This document shows, piece by piece, positions 1 to 11,240 of a stretch of DNA of 64,000 nucleotides. This DNA is from Gymnopilus junonius. Taxonomy: Eukaryota > Basidiomycota > Agaricomycetes > Agaricales > Galerinaceae. Under the pieces are notes generated by a model. The model was not told the DNA's origin, ran no database searches, and saw nothing but the letters and a program-made list of their open reading frames with translations. The DNA lies in contig JADNYJ010000066.1 of the NCBI GenBank assembly GCA_015501075.1, positions 1 through 64,000 of the forward strand, in the 5' to 3' direction. Position 1 is the first letter of the stretch; each line of letters begins with the position of its first letter. The position numbers and the translations under genes are program-made.

Positions 1-348
1 TCCCGAACCCAAAGCCCAAACTACCCAATCCACCCCCACCAATTCACCCCTCCCCACCCGCACCCACATCCCCATCCCATGATTAACCTCATCCGCTCCT
101 TCCTCTCCTACCCCTCCTCCTCCCGACTACGCGCCGAAGACGCCATGCGGCATCCATTATTCGTCATTCCGGATCCTCAGCATCCGCTGTTGTTGCCCGA
201 GGGGTATGCGCTGGAGAGGAATCAGGGGTGGTTGAGGGATGTGGTGGTGTATGAGTGGGAGGGAAGGACGGTGGGGGATGTGGTGGCCGGTTTTTGGAGG
301 GGGTTAGTGTTGATGGACGGCGTAGGTGAGGGAAGGGAGGTGAGGTGA
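1..348 (+). CDS. Protein kinase, C-terminal end (partial)
   Basis: The reading frame is open from the first base and stops at 346-348. It contains the typical end of a CMGC-type Ser/Thr kinase domain, SSSRLRAEDAMRHPLF, which is the conserved alphaH-alphaI arginine followed by an 'A..HP.F' motif. A short tail with LLLPEGY follows. The catalytic lobes lie outside the window, so the subfamily cannot be settled. The LPEGY tail is reminiscent of CAK-type (Cak1/Csk1-like) kinases, but that is inference. An internal ATG at 79 is not the gene start, because the frame is open upstream and Pro/His-rich. Certain as a kinase tail, weak on identity. Confidence 0.75.
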   Translation, partial: SRTQSPNYPIHPHQFTPPHPHPHPHPMINLIRSFLSYPSSSRLRAEDAMRHPLFVIPDPQHPLLLPEGYALERNQGWLRDVVVYEWEGRTVGDVVAGFWRGLVLMDGVGEGREVR

Positions 349-667
349 GATGGTGTTTGGAGGATTGGAAGAAAGTTTTTGATGACAAGCTGGTCCCACA
401 TCTGTTCTTTCGTCGTCCTCTCTCTGCGGCGCCCTCTTCCGGTCGCGTCTCCTCGCTGTCATATCCCCATCCCTCTGCTTATATAATATTTTTTTCAAGA
501 TATACTCCTTTAAATTTGGGGTCATTGGTTACCTTACTTTTAATTGACTTGTCAAACTCCTTTTTCTCTCTGCCCCTTTTACGTTTGCTTTTTGTTTCTT
601 TTCAAAGTACAGGTCGATGAAGTTATCCTTGAAAACTGTGAATCCATGTCAACTTGTCATGACAAGC

Positions 668-799
668 CATCATAGTTCAGCATCTTTGCAACTCACAAGA
701 CTGGACTCTTGCCAAGTGCAGCTCCCGCCAACCGCATCCGAGCTTTACATCATAGTTCAGCATCCTTGCAACTCACAAGACTCCCGCCAACCGCATCCG
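668..799. repeat. Imperfect short tandem duplication
   Basis: A segment of about 35 bp starting CATCATAGTTCAGCAT at 668 recurs at 748. A second block, CTCCCGCCAACCGCATCCG at 722, recurs at 781. The two copies differ by one substitution and by an internal 20 bp present only in the first. The duplication lies between the kinase and the secreted-protein gene and shows no coding potential. Confidence 0.8.
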
Positions 800-1308
800 G
801 GCATTGAGCACGGGTTCACAACCCCACGCTGACGCCATGGTCACTGACAGAAAGCATCATAAATTGTCCCTTATTCCAACGATTTCTCGTTCAATGCTTT
901 CCCACAAAGTCAAGCAAATGCCCGAGTAAGTCTCGTCTTTTCATTCGAAGTGTGCTTTTCGAGCCCCTGCTGACCTTTGTTGACTATGTTGGTGCTTCCC
1001 ACGTTTGAAGAACGTGAAAACGTCTTGCAGGATTGTTTGAGCAACGAGTGCGGGTTTATTCACGAAGTCATGATCATTCGCCATCGAAGTCAGAACGAGG
1101 AGACTCTGACTGATTGACATCAAGTTCCGGAAGCAAACCAACCCCTTGCATTGCAAACGTTTCTTTTGTTCATGTGGCTTCACTGCTCGCGTATTCATGT
1201 ATATATGTCTGCCCAGCTTGCGATCAAGGCTTGGTGTTGCTGTTCCCCGCTCACGGTGTGAAAGACCTCTTGAAAAGGACCTTTGCGTGCAAATTATTGT
1301 GGATCATT

Positions 1309-2304
1309 ATGGCTCGTTTCTTCAACCTACTTGGTGCTTTTCTCGCCGTGGCTTCTGCTGGATTTGTGTTGGCTACACCTGCGCCTGCGCCTTTAGGTGC
1401 AGCTGCGGATGTTGATGCGCGTGCTGCTGATTTGGGTGTGGCGGATATCATCAATGCGTTGGGAGTGGGGTTGGTCAGAAATATCAGTGCGACCGTTACA
1501 GTGAGTACTTTTGTTGAAAGTGTGAACTTTAAATTGAAGCGGGCTAATTAATGCTTACTCGCGCTATTTTAATTGCCCAGCTGGAAACATTTGTGACGAA
1601 TGAAATCTCGTTCGTGGTTCAGTTCGATTTTCGGTAGCGCTGATGCGATTAACAGTCTATTCTTTACTCGTTTAAAGGGTCAACTTCGATGGTCAGTTAA
1701 GCACTATTTGTTTTCCATCTCTCTGGAACCTATCACTCATACCCCTCTCTTTACCTAGTCAAAAACCCCCTCCCAATCGAACTCACCCTCGACAAGGTGA
1801 GCGCTGTCGCCGGCCTCAACGGCACCATCTTCGCCACCTTCAACCACACCTTCGCCAAACCAGGACTCGTCGTCCCCCTCTCGGAACCAAGAACTCTGGG
1901 ACGATCAATAATGTGTTCCTCCGCAGGCGCATTAGCCTCTTTGGATATTATTCCGTTCGGAGTGCTCGATTTGCCTGATACCAATGCCAGCGTCCGGTAA
2001 GATGCGTTTTGCTTTTTCTACTTGCGTATATCATGACACCTCTTTGATTGTTTTGACTGGTCACTGACGAATCACGCCATTGCTTTTAACTTCTAGTGCG
2101 TTCACTATTAATGGAATTTTGGGCATTCCCATCCCTCTGATTGGGCTCAAGCAGACGTCTGTCCTACACGTAAGTTGCGCTCTTCTTTCCACGATCTTCG
2201 CTTGCATTCCCATACTGATTTTTCGCCAAGTTACACGTTAGAACTTGGAGACGTTGCCTGAGTCGGGTTTGATTTCGGAAAGCGGGTGCTTCACGTGTAT
2301 CTAG
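1309..2304 (+). CDS. Small secreted LEA2/DUF3712-like protein
   Basis: Six exons can be joined: 1309-1500, 1581-1633, 1678-1691, 1759-1996, 2097-2169 and 2242-2304, giving about 210 residues. The start gives a clear signal peptide (MARFFNLLGAFLAVASAGFV) followed by an Ala/Pro-rich segment. The body alternates beta-strand-like stretches (VNFDVKNPLPIELTLDKVSA, NGTIFATFNHTF, FTINGILGIPIPLIGLKQ). These resemble the LEA-14-type beta-sandwich of fungal secreted DUF3712-like proteins; this is a family resemblance only. Three N-glycosylation sequons are visible. Within exon 4, near 1890-1925, a neighbouring frame reads NSGTINNVF, which fits the fold better than the frame used, so a pair of compensating indels is possible. 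The 3' end is the least certain part. Confidence 0.6.
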
Positions 2305-3280
2305 TTTCATTAGGTCCAGAATCATTGAATCAAGTCAAGTCTTATTTCCCCGCATTTTTTTGCTTTTTGAATCGTGTGTGTGCGTGACGTCATATTGAAG
2401 AGGGGATTGCAGCTTCTAAATGGCCAAGTAAGTTCATGGTCATGGTTTTATCCTCCTGCGTTTTCAACCCGAACTTCTGGATCCTGATAGTTTTTCTACG
2501 TTTTCCTAGTGGGCGATAGGAACAATATTTTAGACGATTTATTCTTGCTTCTGACAGATGGCCGTCGGTCCCGCCGCCTGAAAAAATGAATAAAAATGAA
2601 TCGCAAGGATTATGCTAGGTGTCGCGATTGCGCAGTTTTTTGGCTGGACTAGAATATCAATCGTGTGACCCCCCAACTCCGTGCGTGGGTTTACCTGGAA
2701 TTTTGAAGAGCTTCCCGTGCGAGTCTTCGGAGTAAGTCTGTTTGCCCCAATAAGTGACGTGCTTGCTAAAGTGCCGTTCATATTCCAACAGACGATGTAC
2801 GCCGCATCAATACCATCAATGACGTTCCCAGAGGTATAGCTTTGCGTCAAGTCTCTGGACGAGCGTTCATTAGTCGTGCGATCTCAAAATAGCCTCCTGG
2901 GATTAATGTTGAGTGAAAGCTTAATATTTTTGTTATCGTCTCCGATTCATGAGAGTACGGTATACCGGTAAGCTGGGGTCTGCACCTTCCTGCCGGTTGG
3001 GATGTAGAGGGTTGGTGAGCAGAAGTGTTTCGATTCATTCATTTGGCGATGTTGACCTTATGGACAGGCGGATAAATGTGGTGATGATACGAAGAAGAAT
3101 GGCAGTAACTCTCTCAACGTTTCAAACGAAGTAGTATGGTGGGATTGAGGAATTATTGACAGGCATCGTCCTATGTGCCTTCACAGGTCAATATGCATCC
3201 TACCCATGGAACTCTATTCATGTCGCAATTTACGAGAAGTCTGTGCCAGAGAAGGTCAAAATTTTTCCGAAGGATAGGTC
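2305..3280. other. Gap with possible relic exons
   Basis: No complete gene is seen here. On the plus strand, about 2678-2728 and 2791-2835 read as two short exon-like pieces (GFTWNFEELPVRVFG, then TMYAASIPSMTFPEV and a stop). They are separated by a good GT-AG intron (GTAAGT...CAACAG), and a six-C run sits just upstream. They may be a remnant of a neighbouring secreted-protein gene or a missed last part of it. The stretch from about 2925 onward is shared with the upstream region of aspartic peptidase B. Confidence 0.35.
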
Positions 3281-3289
3281 GTATAAAAA
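3281..3289 (+). promoter_or_regulatory. TATA box of aspartic peptidase A
   Basis: GTATAAAAAG lies 75 bp before the start codon of the aspartic peptidase gene. The paralogue downstream has a similar ATAAAAGG at 6268-6275, 72 bp before its start, so spacing is conserved. Confidence 0.6.
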
Positions 3290-3355
3290 GCAGAAGATCA
3301 GCTAGTTGTCTTTCAAGGAGCACCGCCATCTTTCAGTAGCATTCGGTTCCCAGTC

Positions 3356-5118
3356 ATGTTCTCAGCAACTTTATTGACCACTCTTCTGCTTGCACTCTCT
3401 GTCGCCGCTAACCCGGTCCTGGTCAACAGGTCACCAGTGACCCTGCCGCTTTCCAGACGCGTTAACCTCACGAGCATACACAACCTTGTCCGACACGACC
3501 AGAACCGCGCCAAGGCCCTCAAGCTCAAGGGTGCCGCAAAGGCTGCTGGGACTCCTTTGTCAGAGGCTGCAGTTGTCAGCTCACAAGTCGATAATCAAGC
3601 TGTGACTTATGTCGCTTCCGTTGGAGTTGGTAGCCCAGCTACTCAATGTAATACTATCTTTTTACTATATGTTTTTAACCCATCTCACCATAATTTAATA
3701 TAGTCGATCTCCTCGTCGATACTGGAAGGTAAAGTTCTAGATTGATATCTGAATCGCTTGACTAACTGGGTGTTTATCTTTGGAATGAAGTTCAAATACA
3801 TGGGTTGGTGCAGGTCGGGCCTTCAGGCGAACAAAGACGACGACGACGACGAATCAGAGAGTCGTAAGTTTCTTTTTGAAAAAAGGCATCTTAATATCCG
3901 ATAGCTTATTTACGACATTTCCAGTCTGTCACTTACGGATCAGGCTTTTTCCAAGGTACGTGAATTTCGTCGGTATCAAACTTTACATGGCGCTCACGCG
4001 TACCCAATTACAGGCAGTGAATTTACTGACCAGGTTACCATTGCTTCTGGCCTTGTCATTCCAACGCAGTCGATTGGAGTGGCAAGCGAGGTTAGCGATA
4101 CAACTAATTTTTTTTTCGCAATAGTGCTCACAAACTGCGTTAGTCGGAAGGGTTCCAAGGTGTTGATGGTATCATCGGGTGAGTAAGGCCGTCGTCTTGC
4201 CTAACATATATTTTGATCAAATCCAATAGAATTGGACCCCTGGATCTAACACTCGACACTTTGTCTCCTGCAACGACCAGCACTATTCCTACAGTAACGG
4301 ACAACCTGTTCAGTCAAGGTACCATTTCTGCCCACGAAATTGGTATCTCCTTCGAGCCCTCGATTACGGGCAATGACTTGAATGGCGAAATCACTTGGGG
4401 CGGAACCGATAGCACCAAATTCACTGGCTCAATTACATTCATGTATGTGTCTTGCCTGTCAAATACTTTCGTATATTTTGCTGACTCTGCTCATCTACAG
4501 CCCTCTCACCAAGACGTCGCCTGCTAACGAATTCTGGGGTATAGATCAGACTGTCACTTATGCTGGTCAAACTATCTTGTCTGAAACTGCCGGCATCGTC
4601 GACACTGGTATGGATAATTCTTGTAGTAAGGAAATATACTTACAATTTTCTTTGTAGGTACTACTCTTATTCTCCTTGCCAGTGACGGTCTTGCCGCATA
4701 CCAGGCAGCTACTGGTGCTGTCCCAGACAATAACACCGGCCTGCTCAAGTTAACTTCTGTACAATTCGCCAATCTGCAACCATTGTTGTTCACGGCTGCA
4801 GGAGTAAGTCCCTTCTCGGAGTTGCATATCATCATAATTATTCAATGTCGCTTCTCATCACTGATCTCTCCTACTCCATAGACCACCTTTACATTGACAC
4901 CAAATGCTCAATTGTGGCCTCGAGCACTCAACGTGGATATAGGCGGTGTTGCTAACGCCATCTACCTCATTGTAAGTGACTTGGGTACCCCGAGTGGGGA
5001 GGGCTTTGACTTCGTCAACGGCTTCGCTTTCCTTGAGCGTTTCTACTCAGTCTTTGACACCGCAAACAACCAAGTTGGCTTTGCTACGACATCATTCACA
5101 GATGCCACTTCAAACTAA
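3356..5118 (+). CDS. Secreted aspartic peptidase A (pepsin-like, family A1)
   Basis: Multi-exon gene; the first exon is 3356-3647, the second 3704-3728, and the last ends with TAA at 5118. A signal peptide (MFSATLLTTLLLALSVAANP) is followed by a basic propeptide (VNRSPVTLPLSRRVNL...NRAKALK). The mature enzyme holds both catalytic aspartates of the family: DTGSSNTW split over an intron near 3720-3790, and DTGTTLI split near 4610-4660. The flap-region motif VTYGSG is at about 3925. An (ACG)5 tract at about 3835-3852 encodes a threonine run in a surface loop absent from the paralogue. Intron positions match those of the copy at 6340, so the two arose by tandem duplication. The predicted role is extracellular acid protein digestion. 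No frame break is seen. Confidence 0.92.
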
Positions 5119-5914
5119 ACAGTAACTGAGTAGATTCGTGTGGCTTGTGAAGTCAACCAATAAGATGCGATGTAGGTATACGCAGATTATAGAATCCTAA
5201 TCTCCACCAGTCGTCTGTCGGATAAATGACCTAGTGTTCTTTGTAGTAATATGATATCTTCATTTTCTGTCCTTGATTTTCTAGCTTTATGCACCGAACC
5301 TCAACAACTAGTGTGTTCTAGGAAGCAGACTTATGCTGGCCTAGGAAAGCGAATGACGTCAGGCAGGCGTGCTTCCAGCTTCTTTCGATGGGGCAGTGCA
5401 ATCTTGGAAACGCGTCGAGCAGGCCGTGCGGATAGCGTCGCCCGTAGTGGCAAGAGTCAATGAATGAGGAGACGGTGCCAGTGGCACAGCCGCTGACCGG
5501 AAGTACTTAAATTAAACTATCTAATCTAATCGGCTTGGTCAGATAGCACTGCCACACCAGCGAACGTATTGACAATTTTTCTGACCGAATGCCACTGTTG
5601 GCCACCTCGGAAGACAGTAAAGAAGAACAAAAAAGTCTGCCAGCTGTCACCAAGTTTATTCTGGTATTACATAGTAATCGCCGGTTGATAGAATTGCAAG
5701 TTTGAGTGGGGTCGGAAAGCTTGCGAGGTCACCGCCGTGCTTCTTGTGAGTCATCGGCGTCAGTCTCTTTGACCAATAACTGAACCTCCAGCTCTAGTGC
5801 TTTGCTATAATTTTATGCCCGTCAGTGCCGCCGGAAAAATTCCCACATTTACTTCTCCAAAGCTCCACTTTCAAATAGCGTACAGGCTTAAGATAACGCA
5901 TGGCACGGATTTGG
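5119..5914. other. Intergenic, no gene seen
   Basis: About 800 bp between peptidase A and the duplicated upstream block of peptidase B. Only short shadow ORFs without domain-like sequence are present. The first part is presumably 3' UTR and terminator of the upstream gene. Confidence 0.5.
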
Positions 5915-6338
5915 ACCAGAAACTCAATATTTTTGTTATCGTTTTCACTTCGTGGGAGTAGAATACCTTCAAAGTTTGACCTCGTACCCTCGTGCCAGTT
6001 GCAGTGCAACTACTGGTGAGCAGCGGCATTTGTTCATCGGGCCTGACCTTATGGATAGGCGGATAAATCTGGTGGATAAGATGAAAATGGCAGCAACTCT
6101 CCCAACATCCTGGACCAATTTGGAAACCGTTTGATGGGTATGGGACCCCTTGACCAGGAGCGGTCCACGTACTTGATAGGTCTATCCGAATATACTCATG
6201 GAAGCTTCCCTAATTTTCGGAAATTCTGTGCGAGGTATGGGTACAATTTTTTTGCCGAGAAGACGACATAAAAGGCGGAGGGGTGACTAGCAAACCCTCT
6301 GCGAATACCTGCCTTGCAAGCGACATTCGCCTTCTAAT
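5915..6338 (+). repeat. Duplicated promoter block of the peptidase pair
   Basis: Blocks here match blocks before peptidase A. AATATTTTTGTTATCGT at about 5923 matches about 2921. The stretch with ACCTTATGGA(T/C)AGGCGGATAAAT at about 6047 matches about 3054, and the following GGCAG(T/C)AACTCTC also matches. The order and spacing are similar, so the duplication that produced the two peptidases included more than 400 bp of upstream sequence. The conserved islands are candidate regulatory elements. Confidence 0.7.
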
Positions 6339-6339
6339 C

Positions 6340-8075
6340 ATGTTTTCTGCGACTCTATTAACGATTCTTCTGCTCGCACTCTCTGTCGCCGCTAATCCGG
6401 TCCTGGTCAACAGGTCGCCAGTGACCTTGCCCCTCTCTCGACGCCTCAACCTTACCAGTGTTCACAACCTTGTCCGCCATGACCAGAACCGGGCTAAAGC
6501 TCTTAAACTGAAGGGTGCCGCAAAGGCTGCTAGAACTCCCTTGTCAGAGGCTGCTGTTGTTAGTTCGCAGGTGGATAATCAAGCTGTGACCTACGTCGCT
6601 TCTGTCGGAGTTGGCAGCCCCGCTACTCAATGTAACAATTCTTATGTCCTTGAACTGTTTTGGATCTGATCTCAATCCTATTTGGCAGTCGATCTCATCG
6701 TTGATACCGGAAGGTATATGCCACATTTTGTGCTAGGTGGTTCCTCTGATTTTTGACTTTGGAGTATAGTTCGAATACTTGGGTAGGCGCTGGCCAGGCA
6801 TTCAAAAGGACTAGCACCAGTTCCGCTACTGGTGAACTGGTTGTAAGTTCTTTTAGTGAGAATACAGAAATTAGCACTGATTAGTCTACCCCTTTAGTCT
6901 GTCACATACGGATCTGGTTCTTTCACAGGTATGTTGGTCCAGTATAAGCCTTTGACACTGGCCAATTCTATCCTAGGGACCGAATTTACTGATCAGGTCA
7001 CAATTGCCCCTGGTCTTGTCATTTCTAAGCAATCTATTGGTGTGGCAGCAACAGTCAGTATTTAAATCTATTAATTTATTAATTGTCTTCCAATTAACGA
7101 AATTTGACCAGTCACAAGGATTTGATGGTGTCGATGGTATCATTGGGTACTGAAGTCCTTACACCCTCTTTACGCGCCTAGTTGAACTTAATGTCCCTGT
7201 AGCATCGGCCCTGTGGATCTTACGGAGGGGACCTTAATTCCTGCACTTTTTAGCACAATCCCTACAGTGACGGACAACCTGTTTTCGCAAGGTACAATTT
7301 CCGCTCACGAAATTGGCGTTTCCTTTGAGCCTTCAATCACCGGCAACGACTTGAACGGGGAAATTACCTGGGGTGGAACTGACGCCACGAAGTTTGTGGG
7401 TTCAATCACATTCATGTAGGTATTTTATATCCAGTGAAAATAATTCTTGCTCTAAAGTACCTTTAACAGTCCTCTTACGACTACTTCACCGGCCAACGAG
7501 TTTTGGGGTATAGATCAGTCTGTCAGCTATGCAGGTCAAACTATCTTAGCCACTACGGCCGGCATCGTTGACACCGGTATGAATAAGCCCTTACATGATG
7601 TGGATGCTACTCAACAACTTTTTTCCCCAGGAACTACTCTTATCCTCCTTGCCAGTGACGGTCTCGCTGCTTATCAGACTGCTACTGGGGCTGTTCTAGA
7701 CAACAACACAGGATTGCTCATGCTTACCGCTGCTCAGTTTGGAAATTTGCAAAATTTAGAGTTCAATACTGGCGGGGTATGTCAACTTTCAATATCACTG
7801 CTAGCGGAAATGGGCGTGGTAGACTTACGATTCTATAGACGACATTTATACTGACACCAAATGCTCAACTGTGGCCCCGTGCTCTCAACACTGATATTGG
7901 CGGAATTGCTGGTAACATTTATCTCGTAACAAGCGACTTGGGTACTGAAAGTGGGGAGGGCCTTGACTTCATCAACGGTTTTGGCTTCCTTGAACGCTTC
8001 TATTCTGTGTTTGACACTGCCAACAAACGAGTTGGCTTTGCTACCACGCCGTTCACAGATGCTACTTCCAACTAG
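6340..8075 (+). CDS. Secreted aspartic peptidase B (pepsin-like, family A1)
   Basis: Tandem paralogue of peptidase A with the same exon-intron plan and near-identical start (MFSATLLTILLLALSVAANP). I chose the ATG at 6340 over an in-frame ATG at 6283 because it begins the signal peptide and matches the paralogue. The catalytic motifs DTGSSNTWVGAG (about 6700-6790) and DTGTTLIL (about 7570-7640) are intact, as is VTYGSG at about 6903. The threonine run of copy A is replaced by a short Ser/Thr loop (RTSTSSATG). The last exon ends FTDATSN plus TAG at 8073-8075. It is expected to be secreted and to act on extracellular protein. Confidence 0.92.
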
Positions 8076-8499
8076 TAAATATTTCAGGCCAATTTTCAGT
8101 GAACCATTACGTGTTCATAAAACTGTCTTCCAGGATCAAATATCCAGACACAATCCTATACTTTGCATATCTACAAATGAAATGTTCAAATAAGCTTTAA
8201 CTTAAGGATGTTCGCGACGTAATATCTACGTCAAGCCGTTTAGCATTGTATCTTCCTAGGGACGTGGGCATTCAGTCCAAGGGGTATGGCTAAAAATATC
8301 GCGGAGAAACATAGCTAAGTATGGTATCTGCCTTGCTTTAAAAGGCAATCTTTCCTACTCTTGGTTACAACGTACTATGACCTGATTACAATTTGTACAG
8401 GTATTGAACGCTAGGAACAACTTTAGTTGAAAATGTGGCATGGATATGGTACAAAATTATTGCGCAAGTTTAACGGTCCTGACATAGCCTTACTTCTAC
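8076..8499. other. Intergenic, no gene seen
   Basis: 3' flank of peptidase B. AT-rich with no coding signal on either strand. Confidence 0.5.
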
Positions 8500-8653
8500 T
8501 ACTGTACCATTTCATTCAATTCGGCACCCACGTGACTTTTTTTGCACTTTTCAGAAATTCCAAAAAATCGGAAAAATCGAGAAAGAATTAAATCCGGGGT
8601 CAAAAAAAATGGCCGTGACGCGTGACTGCCGAATTGAATGAAATGGTACAGTA
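8500..8653. mobile_element. MITE with perfect inverted ends and TA duplication
   Basis: 8500-8526 is an exact reverse complement of 8627-8653 (27 bp, beginning TACTGTACCATTTCATTC). The outermost TA on each side fits a TA target-site duplication, leaving a 150 bp element that starts CTGTACC and ends GGTACAG. The 100 bp core is non-coding and AT-rich. Size, inverted ends and TA duplication are those of a Tc1/mariner-type miniature inverted-repeat element. No transposase is present in the window. Confidence 0.8.
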
Positions 8654-8980
8654 AGCAGTATAATACAGCTAAGCTGACTTTTGTCCGAACTTCACGCAGA
8701 GAATATGGAGAACTATAAGCAGTTGGTGGCTCGCGCCACATTATGACTATAGGATAGTGTACCCACTGTCATCTGAGCATTTCAGGGTTTGTAGAAAGCT
8801 ACGGGCTAGCTCCTCCAGATATCAGCTATCCTAAGGATCATGCAGAAATTAAGACCCACGAAGCAAACTATAGGTTGAACTTTATCCGAACCTGCATTTT
8901 ACTAACCGATTCATCGATGCTCTAGTGCAGATTGAAGGCTTGGCCAAACCTAAAGAGTCGTTCATGGAGCTTTGGTATTG

Positions 8981-8988
8981 ATATATAA
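8981..8988 (+). promoter_or_regulatory. TATA box of the secreted-protein gene
   Basis: ATATATAAGG lies 90 bp before the ATG at 9071, a spacing seen for several genes in the window. Confidence 0.5.
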
Positions 8989-9070
8989 GGTCCATCTATG
9001 GAAGCCAACTCTCAAGCTCCCAGCTCACTCATACGCAACCAGCGACTTTTTCTAGTCATCATTATCCAAG

Positions 9071-9727
9071 ATGTTCGTGTTCAAGAAGCTCATTGCTCTC
9101 GTTACCATTTTATGTGCCACCAATTTCTCGCAGGGTACGTCTAGCGTTTCCCTTCTTTCCTGATATTAAATCAAAACTTCCCGGTCAGCGGCACGGACTA
9201 GGCAGGCGAACATTATAGTCCGCCGGGACATGACCAAAGATCCATTTAAGCAAGACATTCAGGTCTTTGGCTGCGTCATCGTCAAGCGTGCGGATGGCAA
9301 GGGAGGCCCACCTTACGCTGCTGTCAAGCATGGCGCGCCTGGCAGCCATTGCGCCAAATTTGAGATAACATTTGAGGGTGAAGATTTCAACTTCGACGAT
9401 CTCCAGTACAGATTCCGTGAACTGTAGGTATTTGATTTGATGCAGGGTGTCCTCGTTTTTCTCACCGAGCCGTATAGCTCCACTAACAAGATGATGTCGC
9501 ATCCTTCTGGAAGTGACTGGATCTATTTCGGGAAGGATGCTGGAGACCATTCTTCAGACACACTTTTCATCGGGGAGAACTACGTGTTCTGGAACACTCA
9601 GATACCCACCTTGATGCTGCGTCCTTCCAATGGCAAGAATCGCATTTACGCCGATTATAATGATGGCGACTTGAATGTCAAAGGCACAGGCTACAAAGTC
9701 TTTCCCTCGTTTCAGTTCATAAACTAA
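9071..9727 (+). CDS. Secreted protein of unknown function with an in-frame TAG
   Basis: Exon 1 (9071-9134) encodes a signal peptide (MFVFKKLIALVTILCATNFS). Exon 2 starts at 9189 after a GT-AG intron. The frame stops at TAG 9425-9427 after FDDLQYRFREL, but the same frame continues without a break to a natural end at 9725-9727. The continuation is coding-like (VLVFLTEPYSSTNKMMSH, GENYVFWNTQIPTLMLRP). Either the gene carries a nonsense mutation (a single change from Trp or another codon), or the product is the short form of about 100 residues. An intron removing the stop would have to be 18-22 nt, too short. No family was recognised. Confidence 0.55.
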
Positions 9728-10848
9728 TCTTCTGGAGAGAAAACGCAACTCCAAGTTATTATGGAACGTACATACCTACGAGGCTAGTTAGTTGTCATTC
9801 CCAAAGAAATTAACTTGATTTTCCGAGGACCAAGGCCATATATTATTAACAATCATAAAGTATTTGATCTCGAGGCAGTGTGTGTGTGTGTGTGTGATTT
9901 GATTGAGATTTTGGGGTTTGTTGAATGGTTGATGATGGATGGAAGATGGTCCGTTAGATGCCCATGGGTAAGAAGTTGTAAGAACAGCTACTTCTACATA
10001 GCTATTAGACAGCAGGAGTTCGGGGTAGTGTAAGCAGATTCGGATGCACGTGAAGTGAGATGTTTGGATTCAATTCAATTCAGCCTAAGAGATGAGGAGG
10101 AAAGCAAGCATGAGGTGAAGCGTGCTGCTGAGCATGCTTACTTATGCAGGTCGATTTTTTAGAACCAAAAGAGATGCATGGAAATTGACAGCAAAACCAC
10201 GCACGCAGAAGACACAAGTCGTATGCATACAGAACGCCAGAGATAGGTACATGTAGCCAATTAGACTGAATCTTAGGAGAACAGGGCGAGCCATGGCTTC
10301 CATAACGTTTTCTGTCTTTGAATCAGATTCAGCATGCTGAGCAGCTGAGATAAATGAAATAAATAAGATTCACAGCTCATAATAGGGTTACAATCAAAAA
10401 GTATTGATATCGCAATTGCACGGAGCAGTGTTCCAGCCATTCAACTGGTGCCAAGCTAATGAGTATTAGGCGACAATCTGGAGTTCGAGATTGCGTGATT
10501 TCATCTTGTGCATAACAGATGCGATCAACGAGGTACTATGATTCGTCGGGAGTTTGAAACGGAAACTTAGAAAAATCGATATTAAATCTTTCACAAGCTC
10601 TGGAGAGCTAAAATTTTACAGAAATGTACAACTTTACATTCTCTTTAGATCTGCAAAATTTTTTTAACGAAAAGTTGAAAATGTAAGCAACAGGAGCATT
10701 TCCGCGTCTCAAAAGTGAAAGGATGGGGAGATTGAAAGGAGAGTCACATAGCAGTCATGGTCTATTTGAAGTTCTGCTGACAAGCCGAATGGACGGCATG
10801 CACACAATTATTGCTTCAACCGAAGGCCAAAAGATCAAGAGTAAAAGT
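9728..10848. other. Intergenic, no gene seen
   Basis: Holds a (GT)9 microsatellite at 9879-9896 and AT-rich unique sequence. No open frame with coding character on either strand. Confidence 0.5.
9879..9896. repeat. (GT)n microsatellite
   Basis: Nine uninterrupted GT units in non-coding sequence downstream of the secreted-protein gene. Confidence 0.9.
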
Positions 10849-11240
10849 CTATTGAGGGGGAGGGTATATTGGATGGTAATTATTGGTGTATACGTGAGGT
10901 ATATAAGGGTGAGCTGGAGGGGTATATGGATAGGATGGCATAGCAGCTGGTGGGGGTGGGTAAGGAGAATAACGAGCAGGTGGATGGTAAGAACGAGAGG
11001 GACCCGCTTCGTGTGAGAGCTCAGCCGCATAATTGTGTGCATAGGAATTGGCCGGAGGGGCAGGCAAAGGTGGAGGTATGGGTACAGGAGCAGAACCGGT
11101 CTCCTGATAGCGGAGCTTGAATGCTCATCACGTCTGTCACTCTGGATTGGACTCTGAATGGTCCTCCAGGTTTTCTGAACGCAATACTGTGAGAATCGAC
11201 ATGAAATTTGGCATGGATGCTCGCCTAAAGGTACTAAAAC
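10849..11240 (-). CDS. Pro/Tyr-rich coding fragment, no start found
   Basis: On the minus strand a frame open from about 11110 to a stop at 10849 encodes a Pro/Tyr-rich, disordered C-terminus (RYSPYPPPPAAMPSYPYTPP, then PYIPHVYTNNYHPIYPPPQ and a stop). Immediately upstream a different frame from about 11240 to 11110 also looks coding (KFHVDSHSIAFRKPGGPFRV, then RVTDVMSIQAPLSG). The two join if one base is missing near 11105 or if a short intron lies between them. A possible acceptor (CCTTTAG) precedes the first piece. I found no start codon or upstream exon, so this may be a gene relic or the last exon of a gene I could not assemble. The family is not recognised. Confidence 0.35.
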
